Origin: Pseudomonadota bacterium
Lineage (GTDB): Bacteria > Pseudomonadota > Alphaproteobacteria > Rhizobiales > Xanthobacteraceae
DNA: 5,280 nucleotides
Direction of reading: 5' to 3'
Assembly (NCBI GenBank): GCA_023391175.1
Contig: JAEWBL010000324.1
Span: 1 to 5,280, forward strand
Part shown: positions 1 to 4,926 of the stretch, one piece after another
Layout: each line of letters opens with the position of its first letter
Numbering within the stretch: the first letter of the stretch is position 1
The notes under the pieces: generated by a model
What the model was told of the DNA's origin: nothing
Database searches by the model: none
The model's input: only the letters and a program-made list of their open reading frames with translations
Translations under genes and position numbers: made by a program

Positions 1-114
1 ATCCCGCCGCTGCCGAATGTGGAGCAGTGGAACGCCTTCCAGGCCGCGCGTCAGGCCATGCTGCCGAACACACGCCAGGAACACGCCGCCGCGCGCTACC
101 AGACGGCCGACTGA
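1..114 (+). CDS. 3' end of an unidentified gene (last 37 codons)
   Basis: Frame 1 is open from the window edge to a TGA at 112-114 and gives 37 residues ending in ARYQTAD. The tail is soluble and mildly basic, rich in Ala, Gln and Arg (WNAFQAARQAM, then RQEHAAARY), and looks like a C-terminal amphipathic helix. I see no membrane segment and no motif that identifies a family. Its stop lies 33 bp before the ATG of the oxidoreductase gene on the same strand, with no visible terminator between them, so the two are probably co-transcribed. Codon choice (third-position G/C) matches the following gene, which supports real coding. I do not recognise the product. An enzyme partner of the downstream oxidoreductase would be a guess from position only. 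Confidence 0.6.
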   Translation: MPPLPNVEQWNAFQAARQAMLPNTRQEHAAARYQTAD

Positions 115-147
115 GCCTTTGTGCAGGAACCCAGAGAGCACACCATC

Positions 148-1149
148 ATGAAGGCCTTCATCCTCGACAAGTACAAGAAGAGCGGCATCCTTCGCTTTGG
201 CGATAGGCCGGAGCCCTCTCTGGGTGAAGAGGACGTCCTGGTCGAGATCCACGACGCCGGGCTGAACCCTCTGGATTCCAAGATCCGGGATGGCGCCTTC
301 AAGACCCTTCTTCCGTATCGCCCGCCTTTCGTGCTGGGACACGACATGGCGGGACGGGTCACGCGGGTTGGCGCGAAGGTCCGCCGCTTCAAGGCGGGGG
401 ACGAGGTCTATGCCCGTCCGCGGGATGGCCGGGTCGGAACCTTCGCGGAGCGGATTTCCATCCATGAGGACGATCTCGCGCTGAAGCCGAACAACCTGAC
501 CATGGAGGAAGCGGCGTCCATCCCTCTGGTCGGGCTGACGGCCTGGCAGGCCCTGGTCGACCGCGCCGATTTGCGCAAGGGACAGAAGATCCTCATCCAC
601 GCGGGCTCGGGCGGCGTTGGGACATTCGCCATTCAACTGGCGAAGCATCTCGGCGCGACGGTCGCGACGACCACCAGCACCGCCAATGTCGAACTGGTCC
701 GAAACCTCGGCGCCGATGTCGTGATCGACTACAAGACGCAGAACTTCGAGGAAGTCCTGACGGGCTACGATGTCGTCCTGAACAGCCTGGACGGCGATAC
801 GCTCAAGAAGTCCCTGAGCGTGCTGAAGCCTGGCGGGAAGCTGATTTCGATCTCCGGCCCACCTGACGCCGATTTCGCGCGGCAGCAGGGGCTGAACTGG
901 ATGCTGAGTCAGCTCGTGCGCCTTCTGAGCTTCGGCATCCGCAGGAAGGCCAAAGCCCGGGGTGTCCACTACTCCTTCCTGTTCATGCGGGCGGATGGCG
1001 GGCAGTTGAGCCAGGTCACGGCGCTGATCGAGGCAGGGGCCATTCGCCCGATCATGGACCGAGTCTTCCCGTTTGAAGCGACCAACGAAGCCTTGGCCTA
1101 TCTCGACACCGGACGGTCCAAAGGCAAAGTCGTCGTCCGGCTGAAGTGA
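148..1149 (+). CDS. NADP-dependent oxidoreductase, zinc-free MDR (quinone oxidoreductase-like)
   Basis: A 333-residue member of the medium-chain dehydrogenase/reductase superfamily, quinone-oxidoreductase branch, the usual length for that group. The N-terminal GroES-like domain (about 1-120) carries GLNPLDSKIRDG (residues 39-50) and VLGHDMAGRV (about 66-75), where zinc alcohol dehydrogenases would have a GHE zinc ligand. The whole protein contains no cysteine, so neither the catalytic nor the structural zinc site can exist. The Rossmann part begins at about 150 with AGSGGVG (152-158), the nucleotide-binding loop, followed by a helix IQLAKHLGA. Such enzymes reduce quinones, enones or other activated double bonds with NADPH in the cytosol; the substrate here is unknown. 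I chose ATG 148 (MKAF, typical of the family, with AGAGAG at 133-138) over the GTG at 121, which has no ribosome site. It follows an unidentified gene closely and precedes a broken short-chain dehydrogenase, possibly a former redox operon. Confidence 0.9.
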   Translation: MKAFILDKYKKSGILRFGDRPEPSLGEEDVLVEIHDAGLNPLDSKIRDGAFKTLLPYRPPFVLGHDMAGRVTRVGAKVRRFKAGDEVYARPRDGRVGTFAERISIHEDDLALKPNNLTMEEAASIPLVGLTAWQALVDRADLRKGQKILIHAGSGGVGTFAIQLAKHLGATVATTTSTANVELVRNLGADVVIDYKTQNFEEVLTGYDVVLNSLDGDTLKKSLSVLKPGGKLISISGPPDADFARQQGLNWMLSQLVRLLSFGIRRKAKARGVHYSFLFMRADGGQLSQVTALIEAGAIRPIMDRVFPFEATNEALAYLDTGRSKGKVVVRLK

Positions 1150-1264
1150 CGGCGGCAGCGGCCCCACCCTGACATATGGCCGGCCCTGCGGCGCTGTCTG
1201 GCAGTAACTATTTGGGCCGCGATGGCGGACCTGTTCCCTCGTCCCTCAAACCGGATCAGCAGCT
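1150..1264. other. Spacer between oxidoreductase and broken dehydrogenase
   Basis: The 115 bp between the oxidoreductase stop and the dehydrogenase start hold no ORF of note. I see no hairpin with a T-run and no clear -35/-10 pair, and the broken dehydrogenase has no strong Shine-Dalgarno site in front of its ATG. Nothing here decides whether that fragment was once in the same operon. Confidence 0.5.
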
Positions 1265-1369
1265 ATGTCCTCACACTCTCCAAAAACCGCTCTTGTGACG
1301 GGGGCGTCGTCCGGCATCGGCCGGGCGAGTGCCGAAGCCCTGGCGCGGGCGAGAGGCCGCGAGGAATAG
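1265..1369 (+). pseudogene. Truncated short-chain dehydrogenase/reductase (N-terminal fragment)
   Basis: ATG 1265 opens a 34-codon frame ending in TAG at 1367-1369. Residues 7-19 are KTALVTGASSGIG: the first beta strand of a classical SDR followed by the TGxxxGIG cofactor-binding loop at the expected distance from the start. The following helix reads RASAEALARA, which fits an SDR up to about residue 29. After that the sequence (RGREE, stop) no longer resembles the family. Intact classical SDRs are about 240-280 residues, so roughly 90% is missing, including the Ser-Tyr-Lys catalytic centre. The loss coincides with a piece of IS transposase on the other strand starting at 1342-1353. The fragment lies on the same strand as the oxidoreductase before it. 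The fragment is certainly non-functional as an enzyme; its identity as an SDR is well supported by the motif. Confidence 0.85.
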
Positions 1370-1596
1370 AGGCCTCGGCTGTAGCCATAGAGCAGCAGCG
1401 CCACCATCATTCCGGGATGGTAGGGCGTGTAGCCCCGATCCTCGGTCTAGCCGGCGAGGATGGCCGAGAGATCGAGACCCTCCCGCACCGTGTCACGAAC
1501 GAAATGCGCCACGTGATCCGGCGGCACAAAATCATGCACCGAAGCCGGCAGAAGCCAGCCTTGATCCACATCCCACAAGCGAAACGTCTTGGCCAT
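1342..1596 (-). pseudogene. IS1182-family transposase, 5' fragment with in-frame stop
   Basis: Read on the minus strand from ATG 1596, the frame gives MAKTFRLWDVDQGWLLP, then VPPDHVAHFV and LDLSAILAG. This is the N-terminal pattern of IS1182-type DDE transposases (a start such as MAKTFR, a Leu-Leu-Pro block, PxDHxAxFV, LDLSAI). Codon 50 is TAG (complement of 1447-1449), where the family usually has a Tyr codon. Beyond it the same frame continues TEDRGYTPYHPGMMVALLLY and GYSRGLYSSR, a well-known conserved block (RGYPPYHPxMM, LLYGY, SSR), so a single nonsense change is the simplest explanation. Homology ends at about residue 85 (PLARA, 1342-1353), where the dehydrogenase fragment takes over. 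Full transposases of this family are about 450-500 residues, so the DDE catalytic core is absent and the element cannot move by itself. An upstream in-frame start at 1641 exists, but MAKTF is the family-like start. Confidence 0.85.
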
Positions 1597-1652
1597 GCGC
1601 AAGTGAATCACGTCACACCAGAGCCGTCGATACCGATACACCGGACAGGCTC
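1342..1652 (-). mobile_element. Remnant of an IS1182-type insertion sequence
   Basis: About 310 bp between the broken dehydrogenase and the stop codon of the RpiR-type regulator gene. It contains the 5' part of an IS1182-like transposase gene plus about 56 bp of leader, presumably reaching to or near the original IS end beside 1652. The other end of the element and most of the transposase are missing, so terminal inverted repeats cannot be matched inside this window and the outer border is approximate. A CTAG sits at 1652-1655 exactly where the regulator stop codon meets the element. It may belong to the target site, but I cannot show a duplication because the opposite flank is gone. Confidence 0.65.
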
Positions 1653-2504
1653 CTAGGGCTCCTCATCGAAGGCATCGTGGGCTGCCTCGATCGCGGCCAT
1701 GCGGCGCCGGCCTTCGCGGCCACTGAGTTCCAGGACGCGGGTGGCCAGAAAATGCGAAAGCCCGATCACCGCCACGTGGTTATCCAGCGGGCCGGCCGCC
1801 CGCGCCTGGCAGGTGATGAGCCATGTGGCCGGGCCCGGATTCTCCGTGGCCGAGTCCACCACGCACAGGACCTGCGCGCCGGCCTCGACTGCCCGCGTGA
1901 TCAGGTGGGAGGAGGCAGGCGTCGAACGCCGGAGGGCGAAGACGATGAGGACGTCGCCCTTATTCACGGTTACCGCATATTCGGCGATGGTCTCTCCCGC
2001 AACCGGCAGCAGGATGCTGGTCTCGATGACGCGGAAGACCTGCCAGCGCAGATAGGCCGCGAAGGACTGATTATTGCGGAAGCCCACGAACCAGACCCGC
2101 TTTGCCGCGAGCATGGCCCGCGCGATCCGGTCGATCATCTCGTCGGACAATCCGCCGTAGGTCTCGGACAGGTTCTGGACACTGAGTTCGAGGTGGGCGC
2201 GCAACGTGTCGCTGGCATGGCTCTCGCCGCTCAGCAGCATCAGCGGCGAGCCGGCCTTCTGCTCCAGCCGCACCTGCCGCCGCGCGTCGTTATAGCTTTC
2301 ATACCCGAGCCGATGAAAAAAGCGGGTCACCGCCGCATTGGAGACCCGTGCGGCATTGGCCAGCTCGGTTGCCGTATAAGCAGGCAGATTGCCCGGGAAA
2401 TCGATCAAGAATTCGGCGAGCCGCCTCTCGGTCGGAGACAGATCATCCCTGTGACGCGTGATGCGCGCCACCAGCGAGTCCTTGGCCGAAATCGTCGTGC
2501 TCAC
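1653..2504 (-). CDS. MurR/RpiR family transcriptional regulator (HTH + SIS domains)
   Basis: A 283-residue protein with the two-domain layout and length of MurR/RpiR regulators. Residues about 1-80 form the HTH_6 domain: LSPTERRLAEFLIDFP (22-37), then TATELANAARVSNAAVTRFF (44-63) as helix-turn-helix and LGYESYNDAR (66-75), the classic RpiR pattern of a Phe/Arg-rich recognition helix followed by LGY-x-x-Y/F. Residues about 123-263 form a SIS fold (VWFVGFRNNQSFAAYL at 137-152; KGDVLIVFALRRS at 182-194; VLCVVDS at 212-218). Such proteins bind promoter palindromes as dimers and sense a small ligand, often a phosphosugar; here the ligand loop differs (see findings). The start is GTG, chosen because AGGTGAGG (complement of 2509-2516) lies 4 nt upstream. 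The gene is divergent from the MFS transporter and presumably controls it and itself. Its stop codon abuts an IS remnant, but the ending (AIEAAHDAFDEEP) looks close to natural length. Confidence 0.92.
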   Translation of the reverse strand: MSTTISAKDSLVARITRHRDDLSPTERRLAEFLIDFPGNLPAYTATELANAARVSNAAVTRFFHRLGYESYNDARRQVRLEQKAGSPLMLLSGESHASDTLRAHLELSVQNLSETYGGLSDEMIDRIARAMLAAKRVWFVGFRNNQSFAAYLRWQVFRVIETSILLPVAGETIAEYAVTVNKGDVLIVFALRRSTPASSHLITRAVEAGAQVLCVVDSATENPGPATWLITCQARAAGPLDNHVAVIGLSHFLATRVLELSGREGRRRMAAIEAAHDAFDEEP

Positions 2505-2508
2505 CGCG

Positions 2509-2516
2509 CCTCACCT
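2509..2516 (-). promoter_or_regulatory. Ribosome binding site fixing the GTG start of the regulator
   Basis: On the minus strand AGGTGAGG precedes the GTG at 2504-2502 by 4 nt. It is the only good Shine-Dalgarno match near the 5' end and supports GTG as the true start. Confidence 0.6.
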
Positions 2517-2539
2517 GTTCCTATCATCTTGTGCCTTCA

Positions 2540-2557
2540 GCCGAACCTCGGTTCGGC
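2540..2557. promoter_or_regulatory. GC-rich palindrome in the regulator leader, candidate operator or hairpin
   Basis: GCCGAACC-TC-GGTTCGGC: two perfect 8-bp arms around a 2-bp centre. It lies 35 bp upstream of the regulator GTG, inside the 225-bp divergent spacer. As DNA it is a good dimer-binding site, possibly for autoregulation. As RNA it could form a 7-bp stem with a 4-nt loop in the regulator leader. Its sequence is unrelated to the A/T palindromes nearer the transporter, so the same protein need not bind both. Confidence 0.45.
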
Positions 2558-2646
2558 CCGCCTGCCGCGGGCATGCGATCCAGCTCCTGTATGACCCAAA
2601 GCGCCGCGCGGCACCATGCGGATCGTTGCGCTGGCATGGAAGTTGC

Positions 2647-2662
2647 TGAAAAAAATTTTGCA
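2647..2662. promoter_or_regulatory. A/T-rich imperfect palindrome, candidate RpiR operator 1
   Basis: TGAAAAAAATTTTGCA is a 16-bp imperfect palindrome in which 6 of 8 base pairs match. Its TG...CA ends and A/T core resemble sites reported for several RpiR-family regulators. Its centre is 25 bp from the centre of the second A/T palindrome, and it overlaps the possible -35 of the transporter promoter. Direct evidence is the symmetry and position; binding by the adjacent regulator is inference. Confidence 0.4.
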
Positions 2663-2686
2663 GAACTTGTGTATTGAAAATTCAAT
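2658..2686 (+). promoter_or_regulatory. Possible promoter of the transporter-racemase operon
   Basis: TTGCAG (2658-2663) and TTCAAT (2681-2686) are spaced 17 bp apart and could be a weak sigma-70-type -35/-10 pair, leaving about 37 nt of leader before the transporter ATG. The match is modest (4 of 6 in each box). It gains some weight because both boxes coincide with A/T palindromes that could be operators, and the segment is unusually AT-rich for this window. Confidence 0.3.
2673..2686. promoter_or_regulatory. A/T-rich palindrome, candidate RpiR operator 2
   Basis: ATTGAA-AA-TTCAAT has perfect 6-bp arms around AA. It lies 43 bp upstream of the transporter start and overlaps the possible -10 box, so a bound dimer would block transcription of the transporter. 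It shares the TGAA/TTCA-like half-site flavour with the palindrome at 2647-2662, which supports a two-site operator. The binder is inferred, not shown. Confidence 0.45.
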
Positions 2687-2716
2687 CGCAGCCGTCCTGC
2701 GGGTTTGGGGACCAAC

Positions 2717-2723
2717 GAAGGGA
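2717..2723 (+). promoter_or_regulatory. Ribosome binding site that decides the transporter start
   Basis: GAAGGGA sits 6 nt before ATG 2730. The frame is open further upstream to 2616, but that extension would run through the A/T-rich palindromes and has no comparable site, so ATG 2730 is preferred. Confidence 0.6.
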
Positions 2724-2729
2724 CTGACC

Positions 2730-4160
2730 ATGGCTGGGGAAAACGTGCAGCTTTCCGCCCCCGCGTCCGAGGCGGCGGTGCAAGTCGAGACGGCGCTCGA
2801 CAAGATCGGTGTGACCACCGCGCACAAGCTCATCGTGCTGCTGGTGCTGTTCGGGGTGATGTTCGACGTCTTCGAGCAGAATACCGTGGGGCTGATCGCC
2901 CCGTTCCTGCGGGAACAGTGGCATCTCTCCGCGGCCGACATCGGGTTTCTCAACACGATGACCTTCGTCGCGGCCGCCATGGGGCGGCTCGGCTCCGGCG
3001 TCCTGGCCGACAGGGTGGGCCGCCGCTTCATGCTGAACGTCAACCTGCTGTTGTTCACGGTCGGCGCCGCGATCTGCGCGCTCGCGCCCGGCTATACCAC
3101 GATGGCCATCGGCCGTTTCATAGTCGGCCTCGGGCTCGGCGGCGAGATCGTGACGGCAGTCACCCTGCTCGCCGAGTTCTGCTCCTCCAAGTTCCGCGGT
3201 ACGGCGGTCGGGCTCATCAATGTGGGAGGCGGCGGCCTCGGCAACATGCTGGCCCCGGCCTTCGCCCTCCTGATCTTCACCCTGTTCCCGGGCGGGGACG
3301 GCTGGAGGTGGCTGTTCGGCGCGCTCGTGCTGCCGGCGGTCCTGGTCGTGTTCTACCGGCGCTTCGTGCCGGAGACGCCACGCTTCCTGGTCACACGAGG
3401 CCGGGTGGCAGAAGCCAATCGCGTGCTGTCGCAACTTGCGACCGGGTCCTTCTCGACCAAGAACGTGACGGTGACCGATCACGTCACCTCGCAGCCGGTA
3501 ATCGAGACGCCCAGGCTCGGCGCGATCGTGGCCGACATCTTCCGCCGCGGCCTTCTTCGTCGCACCCTAGCCGTTGGGATCGCGTCCTGGATGACGTTCG
3601 GCGCGCAGCTCACCGTGCTGACCCTTATGCCGACGATCCTCGTCTCGCAGGGCCATACGATCACGCGGAGCTTCCTGTACACGATCATCCTGCAGAGCGG
3701 CAGCCTGTTGGGCGCGCTCACGGCGGCGGTGCTGGCAGCGCGCGTCCCGCGCAAGATCGTGCTGACGACGGGTGCCCTGTGCGCCGTGGCGGCGGGGCTC
3801 GGCTTCGGCTTCCTGGCCACGACCGACGCGCTGATCCTCGCGTTCGGCGCCGCATTTCAGTTTTTCGTGCTGCTCCTGAACACGACCATCTGGATCTTCG
3901 CGCCGGAAAACTACCCCACCCGGGTTCGCGGCTTCGGCACGGCCTTCATCCTTGCGCTCGGGACCATGGCGGGCGCATGGATGCCGCTGCTTGCCGGCCG
4001 GGTGTTCGACATGGCCGGTGTCGCCGGCATGTTCACCATGATGGCGGGCATGTACGCGATCTTCGCCATCGCCGTGCAGTTCGCGCCGGAAACCTTCGGA
4101 AAGTCGATGGAAGCCGTGCCGGAGGCGGCGCCGGCCGAACGTCCGCTTCAGACCGCCTGA
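2730..4160 (+). CDS. MFS metabolite transporter (12 TM; acid/sugar-porter-like)
   Basis: A 476-residue inner-membrane protein with the 12-helix major facilitator plan: six helices (about 33-210), a cytoplasmic loop of about 60 residues (214-275), six more (about 278-453) and a short cytoplasmic tail. MFS motif A, GSGVLADRVGRR (88-99), follows helix 2. GRFIVGLGLGGE (128-139) is helix 4 with its conserved Arg. PETPRFL (214-220) opens the central loop, and APENYPTRVRGFGTA (391-405) matches the A-E-x-Y-P-T-x-x-R-G-x-G block shared by sugar porters and aromatic-acid or niacin-type proton symporters. Helix 1 carries acidic residues (Asp46, Glu49) that could serve in proton coupling. The best reading is proton-driven import of a small, probably acidic or amide-type metabolite; the substrate cannot be read from sequence. 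It is the first gene of a two-gene unit with the racemase-like gene 47 bp downstream, and is divergent from the RpiR-type regulator, its likely repressor. Confidence 0.9.
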   Translation: MAGENVQLSAPASEAAVQVETALDKIGVTTAHKLIVLLVLFGVMFDVFEQNTVGLIAPFLREQWHLSAADIGFLNTMTFVAAAMGRLGSGVLADRVGRRFMLNVNLLLFTVGAAICALAPGYTTMAIGRFIVGLGLGGEIVTAVTLLAEFCSSKFRGTAVGLINVGGGGLGNMLAPAFALLIFTLFPGGDGWRWLFGALVLPAVLVVFYRRFVPETPRFLVTRGRVAEANRVLSQLATGSFSTKNVTVTDHVTSQPVIETPRLGAIVADIFRRGLLRRTLAVGIASWMTFGAQLTVLTLMPTILVSQGHTITRSFLYTIILQSGSLLGALTAAVLAARVPRKIVLTTGALCAVAAGLGFGFLATTDALILAFGAAFQFFVLLLNTTIWIFAPENYPTRVRGFGTAFILALGTMAGAWMPLLAGRVFDMAGVAGMFTMMAGMYAIFAIAVQFAPETFGKSMEAVPEAAPAERPLQTA

Positions 4161-4169
4161 CGCCTCCCC

Positions 4170-4192
4170 CCTGGGCCGAGGTCCGGCCCAGG
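4170..4192 (+). promoter_or_regulatory. Intercistronic hairpin between transporter and racemase-like gene
   Basis: CCTGGGCCG (4170-4178) and CGGCCCAGG (4184-4192) are perfect 9-bp complements with a 5-nt loop. The stem begins 9 nt after the transporter stop and ends 4 nt before the AGGA ribosome site of the next gene. No T-run follows, so it is not a standard intrinsic terminator. It could stabilise or process the operon mRNA, partly attenuate transcription, or limit ribosome access. The structure is seen directly; the role is inferred. Confidence 0.5.
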
Positions 4193-4207
4193 TATCAGGA
4201 ACTTGCC

Positions 4208-4867
4208 GTGACAACGATCCTTCTCATCAATCCAAATACCTCGACCCGCTCGACCGAGATGATGCTTTCGGTCGCGGGGCCTCTCCTGCCTGATGCCGTC
4301 ACCCTGCGCGGGGTGACGGCCATGAGCGGGGCCTCCATGATCGTGGACGAGGCCGGCCTTGCCGAGGCCGCCGACGAGGTCATCCGCATCGGGCTCGCGG
4401 AGGCATCGCGCGTCGATGCCATCATCGTATCGGCCTTCGGCAATCCGGGAGTGGGGGCGCTGCGTGCGCTCCTGAGGGTTCCAGTGGTTGGTATCGGCGA
4501 AGCGGCCGTCCTCAAGGCCGCGGCGAAAGGATCCCGCTTCGGGATCGCCACAACGACGCCGGATCTCACGCGCTCCATCGAGGCCGGCGTCCGCGCCCTT
4601 GGCCTTCAGAGCCAGTTTACGGGCGTTCGCGTGCCGGATGGCGATCCCCTCTCGCTCGCGGCGGATCCTCCCGCGCAGGACCAGGCCCTGGCCGCGGCGG
4701 CGACCGCCTGCATCGAGCAGGACGGCGCGGACACGGTGGTGATCGGAGGTGGCCCACTCAGCGCCGCTGCTGCAAGACTGCGCCTGCACTTTCCCGACCG
4801 GATCGTCGAGCCCGTGCCGGCCGCGATCCAGAAAGTCTTAGAGCGCGATCAGAGCAGATTGATTTAA
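4208..4867 (+). CDS. Asp/Glu/hydantoin racemase family protein lacking both catalytic cysteines
   Basis: A 219-residue cytosolic protein with the two-domain layout and length of hydantoin/allantoin-type racemases. It opens with LLINPNTS (5-12), the family's N-terminal signature, and keeps PVVGIGEAA (92-100) and FGIATTTP (111-118), a typical second-domain strand and phosphate/carboxylate-binding loop. The two catalytic positions are changed. The first motif, usually A-C-F-G-D-P-G, is SAFGNPG, putting Ala at residue 76. The second, usually G-C-A-G, is IGGGPL, putting Gly at 181. The only cysteine, Cys168, lies in a helix (TACIEQDGAD) and not at either site. Two-base cysteine racemisation therefore looks impossible, while the fold seems intact. 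The start is GTG 4208, with AGGA at 4197-4200, 7 nt upstream. It lies 47 bp after the transporter in one operon, so it probably acts on, or senses, the imported compound. Options include another isomerase, a decarboxylase/lyase of the same superfamily, or a binding protein. Confidence 0.85.
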   Translation: MTTILLINPNTSTRSTEMMLSVAGPLLPDAVTLRGVTAMSGASMIVDEAGLAEAADEVIRIGLAEASRVDAIIVSAFGNPGVGALRALLRVPVVGIGEAAVLKAAAKGSRFGIATTTPDLTRSIEAGVRALGLQSQFTGVRVPDGDPLSLAADPPAQDQALAAAATACIEQDGADTVVIGGGPLSAAAARLRLHFPDRIVEPVPAAIQKVLERDQSRLI

Positions 4868-4877
4868 TCAGATCTGC
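4854..4877 (+). terminator. Weak hairpin over the racemase stop codon, possible operon end
   Basis: GCAGAT (4854-4859) pairs with ATCTGC (4872-4877), extendable by a T-G wobble, around an A/T loop that includes the TAA stop. The T-rich run expected of an intrinsic terminator does not follow directly; runs of T come only at 4912-4923, some 35 nt later. It may mark the end of the operon together with the AT-rich stretch, but the stem is short and the call is tentative. Confidence 0.3.
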
Positions 4878-4878
4878 G

Positions 4879-4924
4879 AAAACATATTACATTGTTATTA
4901 ATATATCATAATTTTAATTTTTTG
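4879..4924. other. AT-rich block (about 11% GC) downstream of the operon
   Basis: Only 5 of 46 bases are G or C, against a GC-rich surround on both sides. It contains runs such as TTATTAATATATCATAA and a T-rich end. It carries a TATCAT that resembles a -10 box, but no properly spaced -35 box. It could be terminator tail, a promoter/UP-like or bent DNA region, or foreign DNA; the sequence does not decide between these. Confidence 0.45.
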
Positions 4925-4926
4925 CA

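Noticed and set aside
121..147. GTG 121 as an earlier start for the oxidoreductase
   Set aside because: It adds nine residues with no family support and lacks a Shine-Dalgarno site, while ATG 148 gives the expected MKAF beginning.
1158..1220. GCGGCCC ... GGGCCGC complementary segments after the oxidoreductase stop
   Set aside because: Seven base pairs separated by about 50 nt with no T-run are not a credible terminator or operator.
1329..2594. A 421-codon plus-strand frame opposite the regulator gene
   Set aside because: Its translation is low-complexity Arg/Pro/His-rich, matches no family, and lies antisense to a gene with clear HTH and SIS motifs.
2603..2612. GCCGCGCGGC perfect 10-bp palindrome
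   Set aside because: A short, pure G/C palindrome is common by chance in DNA of this composition, and nothing in its position adds weight.
2616..2729. An upstream extension of the transporter from 2616
   Set aside because: It would translate the A/T-rich palindromic promoter segment, and ATG 2730 has a good ribosome site and normal family length.
2682..3482. A 266-codon minus-strand frame opposite the transporter
   Set aside because: It is rich in charged residues and His/Gln, which is the reverse-complement image of hydrophobic codons. It has no family motif and no ribosome site.
2705..4867. A 720-codon plus-strand frame running through the transporter gene into the racemase-like gene, as if a fusion
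   Set aside because: Before 4208 it is the shifted frame of a membrane-protein gene and gives an Arg/Gly-rich, featureless sequence. Family signatures begin only at the GTG 4208, which has its own ribosome site. Long open shadow frames are expected at high GC.
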